Notes under the pieces: generated by a model
Database searches by the model: none
Told to the model about the DNA's origin: nothing
The model's input: only the letters and a program-made list of their open reading frames with translations
Made by a program: the position numbers and the translations under genes
Shown: positions 1 to 12,356 of the stretch, piece after piece
Numbering within the stretch: position 1 is the stretch's first letter
Layout: each line of letters begins with the position of its first letter
From: Dipteronia dyeriana
Lineage: Eukaryota; Streptophyta; Magnoliopsida; Sapindales; Sapindaceae
Direction of reading: 5' to 3'
DNA length: 64,000 nucleotides
Assembly: GCA_032871835.1 (NCBI GenBank)
Contig: CM065301.1
Span: 80,756,069-80,820,068, forward strand

Positions 1-1418
1 GTTCTACAATCCACACCACAATGTAGGTAAGGAGCCTGAACTGCGACCTCAACTGCGGTCCAAGAGGATGTACATGTACCGCGACACATACCGTAGGAAG
101 ATGATTTTCGGCCAGTGCAAAATTTCCAAATTGCAAGGACCATATCTAACAACTCCGATTGAAATGTGTGTCTTACCACCTATGGATTGAAAGCCCCGGA
201 AGTCTAGTTTCCGACACACTTTTTGGATTACAATTCCAATATTTATAGAAGAAGTTATGTCCATTTTAGTACCTGATGGTCAGATCAGTCATAAATTCAT
301 CAATAGTGACAAGATTTATTTTGCAAGTCGTCGGAACAGGGAAATAGTATCTTCTTGGACTTGTGTGGGAGTCTCGGAAAGCAAGTAGAGACCTAATCCT
401 TATCTTCCTTCAATAATTAATCAATTTTAATGGATTAAGAAAGAAATAAAATCCTAAAAAGGTAAAGTTCTAAAAGGGAATTGATTTCCTTATTGTTTAC
501 GGACATAGCCTAGCATCTATACCTATTTAAGCCCATGTGAACCCTAATTTTAAGATATCAAGCCAAGGGAGGTCCCAAGCTACCAAGGGCATCATCCCCC
601 CCATCAAACCACCATCATTGTTGCACTTGGAAGCTTGCAGAAGACATTCATGAGTTTTATCAACTCTTTCTCCTCTTCTTCAAATCTTATCATGTGTAAT
701 TAATTCCATACTAGAGAATCGATGTGAACCTATGTGATACTCTTGTTTTGATTTAATTCCATATATTTATTCATCAATTCTAGTTTTGATTTGTTCAATT
801 CATTAAATGTCTTATTCTTCACTTGTATTGATCTATGGAAATTAATTGATACTTATCTATTGTTTTGATAACTTATTAATTGAGATTGCGCTATTTAAAT
901 ATAGGTAGTCTTAATTACTTTTCAATTGAATGAGTATAATTGTTCTCGACATAGGAATATACGAGTCAATTTTGGGTTCATAAATTCTTACACGTAATCA
1001 GTTTTTTGGTTATTGCTCACACCTTGGAAAAGAGTGAGTAGTGGTTGGAAGCACATTGTTAAACCTGATAAGGAATAACGGTAATATCATGATTAAGATG
1101 CTAATGAACTCTGAATTTGGATTGAATCATGTTAATGGAATTAATCGATGAACATTGAGTATTGCATATGGGGAGCATCGGTGACCTAGTTCTTCTTGTC
1201 TTGATTGTTTTCTTAGTTTAATTCAATAATTTAGTTTTAGTTTAATTAATTCAATTCTCAAACAAATATTTTTGTTACTTTAGTTTAACTTTAATTAGAA
1301 TTAGTTTTTAGTCAGTAAATAACTTTTTCTCATAGGAACAATCATTACTTGCCGCTGTGCCTATCTTCACGATTTGTGCACTTGTGAGTATTGTTTTTAT
1401 AAACACGATTTTACAACA
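1..1418 (+). repeat. LTR-like AT-rich segment of a Ty3/gypsy-type element
   Basis: The segment ends in ACA just before a TGGCGCC-type primer-binding site, the arrangement at the inner edge of a 5' LTR in plant gypsy elements. The 3' half is AT-rich and non-coding and resembles LTR text of Athila-like families from memory. A TATA-like stretch lies near 520-530. Positions 2-388 form an open plus-strand frame broken by one TGA at 188-190; I do not recognise it. The left boundary is outside the window or not recognisable, so the LTR start is unknown, and the first 400 bases could belong to something else. Confidence 0.45.
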
Positions 1419-1427
1419 ATCAAGTTT

Positions 1428-1447
1428 TGGCGCCGCTGCTGAAGATT
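1428..1447 (+). other. Primer-binding site of a gypsy-type element
   Basis: The segment starts TGGCGCCGCTGCTG and lies about 10 bases after the ACA that closes the LTR-like region. Plant Ty3/gypsy elements commonly carry a TGGCGCCG-type site here, complementary to a tRNA 3' end. It supports reading 1-1418 as an LTR and 1448-2590 as an internal region transcribed on the plus strand. Confidence 0.6.
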
Positions 1448-1909
1448 AGTTGAATTTATTGATTATTTCTAGTTTTAGTTATAGTTAATAGTTTTAACTT
1501 AATTTTTTTTAGGTAGTCATGTCATTAGTTAATAGTTTATTTTTATTTAGATTTTGTTTTTTTTTCTTTTTTCTTTCTTTCAGATACAATGGACTTCTAC
1601 GAGCAAGACACTTATTATGAGGAAAGTGAAACAATTCGTGGATTTGCTATGCAACTGGCCTTTTAGATCCATAAATGGAGAGATTGTCTTCAATAGTTTC
1701 AACAAGAGCACAAAACCAAACAACGAATTGTTACAATCTGTGGCTTGTGCATGAACCTTTTGAACATTCCGTGGCATGTCTATTAACCATTTGGAAATTC
1801 CTACAATCAGTGGATAAGTTATGAACCATATGACAATACTTACAACTTAGATTGAAGAAATCTTCAAGACTTCTCATGGAGCTACAATGAAGTCAATACC
1901 TATGAGTAG

Positions 1910-2371
1910 TCGGCCTCGCCATCATTAAAGGAAACTTTGAGCAAGTTCATGCAATTCACTCAGCAAAATTTCAAGGAAACCAACAGACAGATTCAATATA
2001 CTCAACAAGTTGTTAAGGAAACTAGTGTACAAATTCAAAATATCAATGCTTCAATAAGGAAGATGGAATTGCAAATTGGACAATTGGCTGAAGCTTTTGA
2101 AAAGAAGGAGCCTGAAAGGTTCCCGAGCCAATCGGAGCAAGAAGATGCTACAACCATCCCTTTGAATGGTGAGATTGTCGATACCAAAGTTAGCCATAAA
2201 CTTTCTAATGATTGTTCTAGTGTTGTAGATGAAGATGTAGAAAAGGAGGAGACAGAAGAAAAAGTGAAGGAAGCGGATGATGTCCCTTTTGAGGCATTAC
2301 TCATATACAAGGAACTCAAGCCTTATGTCCCTCCCAGTACTTTGCTGAGCCACCTACATAAAAGCAAATGA
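1910..2371 (+). pseudogene. Gag-like fragment of a non-autonomous gypsy element
   Basis: An open frame of about 150 codons follows an in-frame TAG at 1907-1909 and has no upstream ATG in frame, so it is a remnant rather than a complete gene. The first part is rich in Gln and Asn and predicts a helix. It contains a short stretch reading KMELQIGQLAEAF, a pattern often seen in the C-terminal part of Athila-like Gag proteins just before a protease region. An acidic Glu/Val-rich stretch follows. No zinc knuckle, protease or RT lies downstream, so the element lacks pol. Upstream pieces (about 1590-1900) carry several stops. Confidence 0.5.
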
Positions 2372-2570
2372 AATAAGTGGTTTTCTGAACTTATTTCACA
2401 ACACCTTATAGTAAACATTTACTTGCTTTTGCTTGTTGTGTGTAGGAACATGTCAGTGCGAGATTCATTTTCCAAGAAATGATCACATGCAAACGTAAAT
2501 TTGAGACATTGAAATTTGGTTGAGTTGTCCTTGCGTACCCGTTTTACCGAGGCGTTAAATAAAGCTTTTG

Positions 2571-2586
2571 GTGGGAGACAACCCAT
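2571..2586 (+). other. Polypurine-tract-like site after the gag remnant
   Basis: GTGGGAGACAACCCAT follows a short AATAAA-bearing stretch. A purine-rich GGGAG-CAACCCA motif is typical near the 3' end of Athila-type internal regions. A repetitive TTTTAGTTTT stretch to about 2660 follows. I could not find a matching 3' LTR downstream, so the element is probably truncated. Confidence 0.35.
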
Positions 2587-2951
2587 CTAAGCAATTTCTT
2601 TTTAGTTTTTGTTTTAGTTTTTAGTTTTAGTTTTCTAGTTTTTTGTGTTTTGTGTTTTGAGTTCATACATGCCATGCTTTTTCTTTATTCGTTGTCCATA
2701 CTTTTTCAATTCAAAATTTGAAATATTTTCTAAATGAAAAGTATGCGATTGCATGTCTATTTTCTTGTGTTAAAATTTGGTTATCTGTTACTGAGTGTTT
2801 TAAGAGATGCATTAAAGAACATATGTGGGTTGATTTCGAAAGTCATCAATATTTGATTTTTTATCCTCCATTTTTAGATTTTCTTTTGTATGCTTTAAGA
2901 GCCGTAATGTATGTTTTATTCATGGAGTTTAGACTAATGTCTTGTCACTTA

Positions 2952-3760
2952 GACCATCTCCAATAGGTCTCCAAATTTTTCTCCAATTTGAAGACTCAAA
3001 ATGGAATATTCCATTTCCATAAATTTACAACTCCGATTGATCTCCATTTTATAATATTCAAATAATAAATTATTATTATTATTATTATTATTATTTTAAC
3101 TAACTATCTCCTACTACACCTATTTTTTTTTACCACTATAACTTTTTTACTTTCTACTACACATATTATTTACACCTAATTTATATCTAACTTTCTACTA
3201 CACATATTTTTAATGTACTTTTTTTTTTGTTATTTTTCCATTGTAGTATTTTAATTTGAAGATTTCAATTTTATTGATGATATCAAAACATTGATTAAAA
3301 ATAATGATTTGAAAACATTTGTTTTGAATTAAAATACTTTTAATTCATTGATTAAAATATAATGTGTAATAAATAAAAAAAATAAAAAATTAGTCAAATA
3401 TAGTTAATGTTATACTTGGATGAAAGATCTCAACAAAATATTTCTAACGGTATAATTTTTATATTAATTAGATTTATGAATAAAAAGTTATATTAATTAG
3501 ATTTATGAATAAAAAGTTATAGTAAATTAATTGAGTTTAGTTAAAAATGTAAAAAGGATATAATAGGAATTAAAGGATAGATGTGAGGGTAAAATTGGAT
3601 TAGAAAATTTAATAGTGAAATGGAGAATGAGATTTTGGATCTCCGAATATAGAGATCAAAAATGGATCTTCATTTTTTTTCTTGGGTTCCTCAATATAGA
3701 GAATCATTGGAGTGGTTTGGGTCTCCATTTTGAAGAAATGGAGACCCGTTGGAGATGACA
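2952..3760. mobile_element. MITE-like inverted-repeat element, 809 bp
   Basis: The left end reads GACCATCTCCAATAGGTCTCC. The right end, read on the opposite strand, is TGTCATCTCCAACGGGTCTCC, so the termini form an imperfect inverted repeat of about 20 bp. TTA occurs directly outside both ends (2949-2951 and 3761-3763), which fits the 3-bp target duplication of PIF/Harbinger-type elements. The inside is AT-rich and has no coding capacity. Termini of the form CATCTCCAAC are frequent in dispersed plant MITEs. Exact ends are uncertain because an AGACTAATGTC motif occurs outside both ends as well. Confidence 0.6.
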
Positions 3761-4070
3761 TTAGTCTTGGGAGATGACAAGATAATTTTACGGTCTAGCT
3801 ATTTATAAAAATCATCAAAAAGTTTGGATAATCCATTTTGTCATGAAATCCTACAAATCTTGATTTCAATCCAATACTATCAGATAATTTGATGTCTCTT
3901 AAAAGTCTGGATCTAGTACCACAAGACAATATGTACTTTTTTTAAAAATATTAAAAGTTCCGATCGAATACCACATGACTTATCTAACTTGTTAAAAAGT
4001 CGCAATCCAATATCAACAGACTTTTACTTCCCAAAATTATTTAATAAAATCATAAGACAATACACCCTCT

Positions 4071-4238
4071 AAGATAATTAATCACAATAAAAGGTTTGAT
4101 TTTTTTCAGTAATTATTGATTTTTTTTAATGTTTTAAAATATAAACAATATTTTTTAATTAATGTTTATTTTTTAATATATGTATATATAACTCATTATT
4201 TCACCACCCTCATGAACATAAATTCTAGCTCTGTATCC
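4071..4238 (+). repeat. Direct duplication, left copy
   Basis: This segment (from AAGATAATTAATC to TAGCTCTGTATCC) is repeated at 5059-5235 with substitutions and small indels. Both copies include the string GTTTTAAAATATAAACAATA. No terminal inverted repeat or target duplication is obvious, so this is a diverged local duplication or a fragment of a repeat family. Confidence 0.6.
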
Positions 4239-5058
4239 AACTAAAACAGACATGTTTTTAGCATGTAGGTTTGCCTTTTTTTCCCCTTATAAGTCTTAAA
4301 AATTAAAAGATTGGGTTGGTTCTATCAAAAGCTTTTGGGAGGTTGTGGAGGCAGAGAGAGCATGTGGTGAGGCTCGTAGTCAAGAGGGAGTGTGTGTAAG
4401 AGAAGTGAATTCTAAAATAAAATCCAAGAAAGAGAGAGAGAGAAAGAGTGTGTTTGAAATCCTTTGAAATCTATAGGATTATGGTAAGCTTTGTGAATGC
4501 CTTTTCTGTCTATATTTTTCATTTTAAAATGTATCCAAGTCCATAACTTAAACAAAATCTATCAAATCAATGGACTTTTGAATACATCTAAATTTATTTG
4601 TACTTCTTATAAGTCTAAATTGAATACACTTGGATTTCATTGAAATTCTTCCAAATTGTCGATAATGAAATGAACCTCGATACTCCAAACACATTCACTC
4701 CATTTTTTCTCGCGTTTGGATCCTTGGTATCACCGAGGCTTTATACCTACCTATCAGAGTATCATGTAAAATGGAACAACCAAATGAGGTGAAGCCAGCA
4801 CGAGTGTCAGGGTTCAAGTTCCGATGCTCAATTGACAAATGTATATATATTAATTATGATTCATTTCAATATCATATTTATATGGATTAAATTGTTTAAG
4901 TTACAAGTTGAGATATAAGTTCTTTCAAAAAAAAAAAGAAAAGGGATATGAGTTAGAATATCTTGTATTGTTCATCTTCTTCTTCTTAATATTTTTTGGT
5001 GTTTTCATAATTATTCTAATATCATCTTAAATGTTTTCTTTTTACAAATGTTTAAATT

Positions 5059-5235
5059 AAGATAATTAATCTCAATAAAAACGATTATTGAATTCTTTTT
5101 AAATGTTTTAAAATATAAACAATATTTTTTAATCAATGTTTTTTTTAATATAACCTCTTATATATATATATATATATATCGATTTAACTCATTATTTCAC
5201 GGACCCTTTAAGAACATAATCTTAGCTCTGTCTCC
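5059..5235 (+). repeat. Direct duplication, right copy
   Basis: Second copy of the segment at 4071-4238, in the same orientation about 1 kb downstream. It differs by substitutions and by a (TA)n expansion at 5159-5179. It lies about 400 bp upstream of the promoter of the metallo-hydrolase gene. Confidence 0.6.
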
Positions 5236-5640
5236 ACGGGTGGAACAATGAGAGGGTTGTTCGGGCTATAAAAGGTTAATTACAAAAAACAACCTCTAAG
5301 GTTTGATAATATTATATGAATATGATGTGTTTGTCTAAATTTAGCGAAATGTAAATATTTTGTTGTTCAATATAAGTGGTAATAATACACATATTATTAT
5401 GGTTTTTAACATTATAGAATTAAGTTAGTCGTAAGTTTAAATAATTTTTCTTTTGAACTACAAATTTAAATAATAGTTTATGCATAAATTTTACAATAGG
5501 CATGTTTTTAGAATGTAGGTTTAGCTTTTAATTTTTTTTTTTCTCATATTTCTTTAAAATTTTAATTGTCATAAGGAGTAAGCAAGATGACGCTTATAAG
5601 TTACTTATAAGTTATAATAACATAAAGCGAAGTGTTGTGT

Positions 5641-5710
5641 TGACGTCGATCCATCATCTATCAACGGCCAAAACAGTTAACACCGGTGGGCCAGACCTAC
5701 CGTATAAATA
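5641..5710 (+). promoter_or_regulatory. Core promoter of the metallo-hydrolase gene
   Basis: A TATA box TATAAATA lies at 5703-5710, about 90 bp upstream of the start codon. TGGGCC at 5687-5692 matches the plant site II (TCP-bound) motif common in housekeeping promoters. TGACGTCG at 5641-5648 is a bZIP-type TGACGT core. A start site near 5735 would give a 5' UTR of about 60 bases. Factor binding is inferred from motif knowledge only. Confidence 0.55.
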
Positions 5711-5795
5711 CTCTCCTCAACAATTCTCTTTCACGTTCCCTCTACGAGTCTACGCCACTGCCTCAGCCTTTGTGATCTCAATTGAAATCCAGAGA

Positions 5796-8700
5796 ATGGA
5801 GAACCACCACCATGAGGATCGAAACGGCGTCGTTGATGGCAGTAGATCGGCGCTGATCTTCCTTGGTACAGGCTGTTCCAGCGCCGTCCCCAATGCAATG
5901 TGCTTGATCCAACCCTCCGATCCTCCCTGCCACGTCTGCTTCCAGTCCATGTCCCTCCCACCTGACCGTAATCCTAACTACAGGTACTTTGATTTCTGGG
6001 CGTTTTGTATTTTATTGGATTTAATTACATATATAAATTTCTACGCCATTTCAATGCTAATTTAATTTCACTCTTCTGTGATCAGACAATATCTGATTAG
6101 ATCCTGCTGGTTTCGTTTTCGTTTCTGATGTGAAAGATAGTGTTTATGTATATATAATCATGATTTTGAATAATTTGATTAAACTTGACTCAAGTGATGA
6201 GCATCAGCAGCTATTGTGTTATTTTTACGGCAATTAGAAGAACTGACAGTAGAATTAGAATGTGGTGATGAAATTTTTAATTGAAAAAATCATTAGGACA
6301 TAATGTTAATCTGTTATGCTCTGTTTTGTTATACGAACCGTCTCAATCTTTTTATCTGTTCATGTGGTTTTTGGTGTTGTAGGTGTAATACGTCTCTTCT
6401 AATTGATTACTGCCATAGTGATGGTAAACATTACTACATATTAATTGATGTTGGGAAGAACTTTAGGGAGCAAGTTCTGCGCTGGTTTACTTACCATAAG
6501 ATTCCTCAAGTGGATTCTGTGAGTCATCTTGGTTGCTTTTTATATCTCATATTTATGATTTGATGTTGAATGTACCTTTTTCTTTCTTTCTTTCTCTCTT
6601 TGATTTATTTATTCTTTGTGTTGGAATGATGGTATCATTAGTTTCAGACTGCCTGCAGCACAGAATTGTGAAGGAAGTGCAGTGCTACAAAAGAAAACAT
6701 TTTTTGATTTCCACCTTTCCGGCTAAAAAAAAGGGATGACTCTTTCGTGATATTGTTTTATATTGTTAAGGAAAAAAAAAAGATTAGGGAAGATTAGACT
6801 TAGCTCTCTCTGAATATAGAACCAAATAATAGGAGAATTCGTGAAAATAACTGATGCAGGATCTTCAGTATTTCAGCTAGTTGAATGCAAGATCGGGTTA
6901 GAGTTTAAGGGTTGAGAAGGAGTAATTAGGGCTTATGATTCAAGGTGGTCCATGCCTCTACAAAAAAATATGGAACAGCCAGTGCAAAGTAGATTTATGG
7001 AAATCAGTTTAAACCATGGACCATGGTGATCACATAATAAAGATGGTAAGGCTCTCAATAGAACATATAAAAGAGAATTGATGCCGCTAGTAGTTGGAAA
7101 TTTAAGGCTATCTCGTAAGTCGTAATGAATCTGAACTGGATTACAAGCAAGATTATCCTGTCACCTAGGAGTCATAAAGATTGGATTGCTTACACAGTTG
7201 TGCAGAATGCTACTGGGGCATTTTTGATCTAGGAAGAAGCCAACATTTGTCTCTGCTAAAAACCTATACCAGATAAGTTAGGGGTAAAAAAGTCACTGCT
7301 TTGTCATGTATGTTTGTCATAAACTTCAGCTTACAAGTAGTATTCATTTCCCTTGGTCAAATGCGAAAAGACGAAAAAAGAAGAAGAACAAAGGGTAGCA
7401 TCTAGTTTAGGAATGATCAATGAAGGCATTGATGAGCATTTCTTTGGAAACTCCAAACAAGCTGCTTTGTATCAAGCCATAGAAACTTTTTAAAAGCACC
7501 TATGAGTTGAAGAACAATGATCCCTGTTTAGGTTGATAAAGCGTATTAAAGACTTGGGGTTGTAGGAATTCTGACTAACATCCTATTAAGATTTTCTCTT
7601 CTAATTTTTTTTTTTTGGAATAAAGCTTTTATTATTATTTTTTATATGGTCCATCTTTTGTAATCCTTATGTTCCACTATCTGTCAAATCCTGCAAAGTG
7701 AGCCATGTCACAATTTGATTTTGAGTGCAAACCTTTTGTTCTTGGCAGGAGTGATCTCCATTTTTTAAGTAATCATGAACATAAATTCATGCAAGGAATT
7801 CTTAGGGAGCAAAATTTGAGCATTTCATCTTAGATTAGTATTTCTTATTATTCTTAATCCTATAATATTTTTCAGATTGCTTGGTAGAACTGGAATTTTG
7901 AACTAATTTTTGTATTACTGCAGATTATTTTGACCCATGAACATGCTGATGCAGTTCTTGGTCTGGATGATATTCGTGCTGTTCAACCATTTAGTCCTAC
8001 AAATGATATTGATCCTACTCCTGTTTACTTAGCTCAGTATGCAATGGAGAGGTACATGTTTCTGATTTTGGGTGGATGTGATCAACTTTCGTCTGGAATT
8101 GTAATATATTGGATTGAATGATCAAGGTGTAATATGTGCAGTAATATTGACAATCTGATGCAGTATGCTAGATCCTCTTAGTGTCTTTGAATTGACTTTG
8201 GCAACCTGTTGTTGAGTATTTTGATGGAAATATTGGTTCTGGTTTTTTTTTTTCAAATATACACTTATGAAACTAATACTTCAGTTCAGTATCTATGGTG
8301 TCGGAGACTTAAACCTAATTGTTACTGTTATTTGTAGTGTTCTTGCAACTTATGCCTAAAAATAAATGTTTGGCTGTCAGTTAATATTTATTTGCTGTGT
8401 AATCTTATAAGGCTTTTTCTATACAATCAAACGATAAGCTCAAAAAAAAAAATCGGTTGACATGGATTTTTTTTATATGTGGAGGCCCTTCGGAAGTTGA
8501 AAGAGTGAAAGACTTAATAGTCCTCAAACAACTTTTGGAGTTCTTATCTTGCTCCTTTAGGCGCTCCTCCTTTCATCTGAAAGTGACTTAAAAAAAAAGG
8601 TTTAAGACCCCTTTAATGTGACAGAGTTAGGTGTCCTCTTAAGAGCCATTGCCTGGTGTGGTGTTACAAATATGCAGTCACTAGTTTTGTTAGGGACAAT

Positions 8701-11700
8701 CTTGGGTAAATTTCCAGACAATGAGGATGACCTCTCATTTTGAAACAGTAATTTGGCAGAATCAGCACTGGATAATGGCTTTATGTGTGTTTTCTAGTCG
8801 AAGATTTTTTTTTTTCCCTGCAAATAATGAGTTCCCATTCAGGTGAAGAGGGGTAATTCTGTTCTCTCAGTGAGGGAACAACTCCTTTCTCATAGTTAAG
8901 AGAATCCTTTTGTTTTACCTTGAAAAGGCTGTAATTTTTTTTATGATTAATGTGATTGACATGACTCTCCCTTACCTTACAACACTCTCGCTTCATGCTT
9001 CTTATGCTTAGGCACATTTGGAAACTTTTTTCGTTATTCTCGCCTGTATATATGACTGATCAATCTTCTTATATCTCAAACTTAGGAACTTGGCTTATCT
9101 CTTAATGGTTTGAGGACGACGGTTGTATGCATAGCAAAATGTTATCTTGATATACTTTGTGACCGTGAAATTTAAATTTTCTATGTGACAGATGGAAAAT
9201 TGTTCAGGAAAAACTAATGTAGTTTGAGATTTGGCCTTTTTGACGTATGTTATTTTTGTTGTTAATGGTAATTAGACTTGCAAAATTACTTAATCTATGT
9301 GTGCGTTGATCCTTTGATACAGCATTGCAACGAAATTTCCGTACTTGGTTCTGAAGAAGCTTATAGAAGGCCAAGAAGTGAGACGGGTAGCACAACTTGA
9401 GTGGAATATAATTGAGGAGCAAGTTGATAAGCCATTTGTTGCATCAGGCCTAAAATTTATTCCTTTGCCTGTTAGTTGTTCAAATTTCTCTTATTTGTGG
9501 CAAATCTCTTCTTCGCATTATGTGCTAGCTCTAATTGCTTATGTTTTGATTGAAGGTGATGCATGGAGAAGACTATATCTCCATGGGATTTCTCTTTGGT
9601 GAAAATTGTAGAGTTGCTTATATATCTGATGTTTCACGCTTTCCTTCAAGTACAGAATATGGTGAGTGATGATTTAGTTCCATCTGCCTATGTGCACATA
9701 TGTACTGATTCTTATGTTGTTATGGCTGAATGATCTTAAACTGAAGTGCAATTTAACTTGCAGTTGACATGGCTGTTTGAATTATGTTCCATTGTAGTTG
9801 ATGGATTCTAATTAAATTTCTCGATTAAACTTGCACTGTATTATTGCTGTTAGAATGTGGATTGGATGTTACGTTATTATACCTAGTCAAAATGATTAGT
9901 TTATTAATATATCTGAAAATCTTGAAAGCTATTTCTTTAATCACTTTTTATGTTATGGAAAACTTTGACCAAACATTTTTCTGCTTACTGTTGTTATATA
10001 ACAAAATTATGGTTTTGCAGTTATTTCAAAAACCGGGGCTGGGCAATTGGATCTTCTCATTTTGGATACATTATATCAGGTCAGTGAGTAACTATAGGAT
10101 TATTTTTAAAACTTCTGTGATTGCCTTTTAAGGATAAAATTGCTCCTATTTTCTTTTCTTCTACACAAAAATCATTCCTCTATCTTTGCATGTGAAAGCA
10201 GAATTAAAGTTAAAGGTCACATCCACCCTGTAATGTTTTTGCCTCCAAATCTTTCATTATCACCACAAATGGATGTCACTATTGTCAGTACCAACATATA
10301 TCACTTTTCCAATAATAGTAAACAGTTCATTGACTTCATTCATTGCAATTACCTTCTCTTCTAAGTACCTTGCCTCCTTCATGCCACCAACTCATTGATT
10401 TTTATCTTAGTTATAGAGCTTGAGGTAGAGTAAGTCTGATTCGGTCTTGAGCTACAGTGATTCAAAATCCCTCTAATTATTTATTAGAAAATTGTTTCAG
10501 TAAAGGTGGGAATTAGTTTTTGGATTGCTGGTTTGTCTTTTCAACTGTATTTTTGGTTCAGGGTAGAGGTTGAGCAGTAGCTTTGCTGTGATTACAAAAT
10601 AATCAAGTAATAGCACATCTAAATTAGGGACACTGTTATTTAAAGCAAGCCTAGGCACCGGGCGCCTTAAGACTTTGTGGCTGCACCTGGCCTGTGCAGG
10701 TACCAGGCTCCTCACCTTGTGCCTCGGTGCGCTTTGCACCTTTAATAACTATGATTAGGGACCTCCCGCTCTTCTTCAAAATTGGGAACAATATTAGCCT
10801 CTAGTCTTTTATGAGACGAGTGATTAACATAGCCAGCTTAAATATTTTTCTTCTTTCTTTTCAGTGCATATGTTAATATGGTGATAAATGAACACACCTA
10901 AAATATAGCACTAATTTTACACATAGGGAATGATATTGGGTATATGACAGATGTTCTCTGCTGGGTGCTTTCACTATGTTTCTTTTATTACATGCTCTTC
11001 TTGTAGCTTGGTTATCTATGAAATTCCTTTTTTTTTTTTTTCAATTAATTGAAATTTATGTTTTATCAAATATTGGGCTTCTACTCCTGGAATGGGTCAA
11101 TGTTCCGTAGATCCCAATACAACTAAAAAAATTTAGCTTATTGGGTTGTGGATGTGGGATCCAATTGTCATATAAACCTCTCTTTTTGCCTACGTCGATT
11201 TGATGTAGGATTTGTTCCCTTTTAATTGCATGTGATTCTCAACAAGCTTTACTATGCTAAGAATTATTTTATAGTATTGATGAAATTTTTTGTTTCTTTA
11301 TATCTCATTTTCCTATATAAAAAAATTATATTGATCCTCGGGCCATTTTGTTTATATGAATTATGAAATCATATTTCACTTCGATTTACTTGGGATGGAT
11401 TAAGCATGATAATATCATGCACAATTTCAACAGTATGTATGAACTTTTAATAGCTCCTTAAACTACAACTAGTATGTTATAATAAACTGTCTTCTGATAA
11501 TAATTGTATGAAGTTTTATGATCATTTGGAATATTATAACAATGATGGTTTACGTCTATTGAACCAAAACATCCTGGATAAAAGGGTGATGAGATATGAT
11601 ATTGTTAATCATTTATGTGAAGATCTATGTGGAATGGCATTTTCTTCCGTAGTGCCACCGAGTCAGTCTCCTCTCTGATCACAAGTCTGGAAAAATTTTC

Positions 11701-12356
11701 TAACTAGAAATAGTAAGAAAGATCAAGGTTAAAAAAGGAAAAAGGAAAAACCCTGGTAAAAAATGTGACAAAAAATTTAGTAGTACATTTGCTGCCATTG
11801 AAAAAAAAAATAGTATATATATGTTTGTGTTTTTTGCACTATGGTATCTATTATATCTTAGTATACACTTTTCATTGTTTGTTCTCTATGCATTTTCTCA
11901 TCATTTCCATGACAATGATTCTCATATTTTCTTCAATTTTCCACTTCTTCCAGAAAGGATCTCACAATGTTCACTTCTGCTTGCCTCAGGTTTGTTTACA
12001 TACTTCGCAAGTTCTTATCATTCACATGAACTATGATAACTAAATGCTGCTACTGACATCTACTGCTACTTTTGCAGACACTTGATGCTGTGAAAAGGAT
12101 ATGCCCTAGAAAAGCTTTGTTAATTGGAATGACTCATGAGTTTGATCACCACAAGGATAATGAGTTTCTTGCGGAATGGTCTAAAAGGTAGACAGTTCAT
12201 CATTCTTTCTTAAAATCTGTAATTTTTCCCTTTATATGTTGATAGATATTTAAATAGAAAAATGAATTGACGATGTAAATATCATTCTCTATATTCAGGG
12301 AAGGAATCCAAGTGCAACTTGCACATGATGGTTTGAGAGTCCCTGTAGACCTATGA
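5796..12356 (+). CDS. Metallo-beta-lactamase-fold hydrolase, nine exons, 322 aa
   Basis: Exons by GT-AG sites: 5796-5983, 6383-6518, 7924-8051, 9323-9470, 9556-9661, 10021-10079, 11954-11989, 12078-12187, 12299-12356 (TGA). They sum to 969 bases with matching phases and no internal stop. The protein opens with LGTGCSSAVP (about 23-32), then a CHVC pair (45-48) and LIDVGKNFR (83-91). HEHADA at 113-118 is the metal-binding HxHxDH motif of the superfamily with Ala for the last His. HGEDY (203-207), SDVS (224-227) and THEFDH (286-291) fit later metal-ligand positions. It resembles the plant proteins annotated as putative hydrolase, related to PhnP-type phosphodiesterases, but the substrate is not deducible. 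No signal peptide is seen. Start choice: the first ATG after the TATA box, in frame with LGTGCSSAVP. Confidence 0.9.
10632..10753. mobile_element. Short GC-rich MITE in intron 6 of the hydrolase gene
   Basis: A 122-bp GC-rich block inside AT-rich intron DNA is flanked by perfect 9-bp repeats ATTAGGGAC (10623-10631 and 10754-10762). The termini form an imperfect inverted repeat: TGTTATTTAAAGC on the left, and AGTTATTAAAGG on the opposite strand at the right. The core is built around CCTAGGCACCGGGCGCC. A 9-bp duplication suits Mutator-type MITEs; if the true repeat is 8 bp it could be hAT. Coding capacity is absent. Confidence 0.65.

Larger units (their letters stand above)
3764..5640. other. 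AT-rich intergenic region with duplicated segments
   Basis: No credible coding frame. It holds a direct duplication (entered separately), a (TA)n run at about 5159-5179, a GA-rich stretch at 4430-4450, and two copies of a short motif GCATGTTTTTAG-ATGTAGGTTT near 4260 and 5500, which extend the duplication after an interruption in the second copy. Confidence 0.6.

Noticed and set aside
4440..4700. Possible hAT-like MITE with GTGTTTG termini
   Set aside because: The inverted repeat is only about 8 bp and no target duplication was found.
4797..4850. SINE or tRNA-like segment with GGTTCAAGTTCC
   Set aside because: A box B-like string alone; box A spacing is poor and there is no cloverleaf, tail or target duplication.
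11765..12043. Plus-strand open frames around exon 7 of the hydrolase gene
   Set aside because: They read through intron DNA; exon 7 uses another frame fixed by the splice phases.
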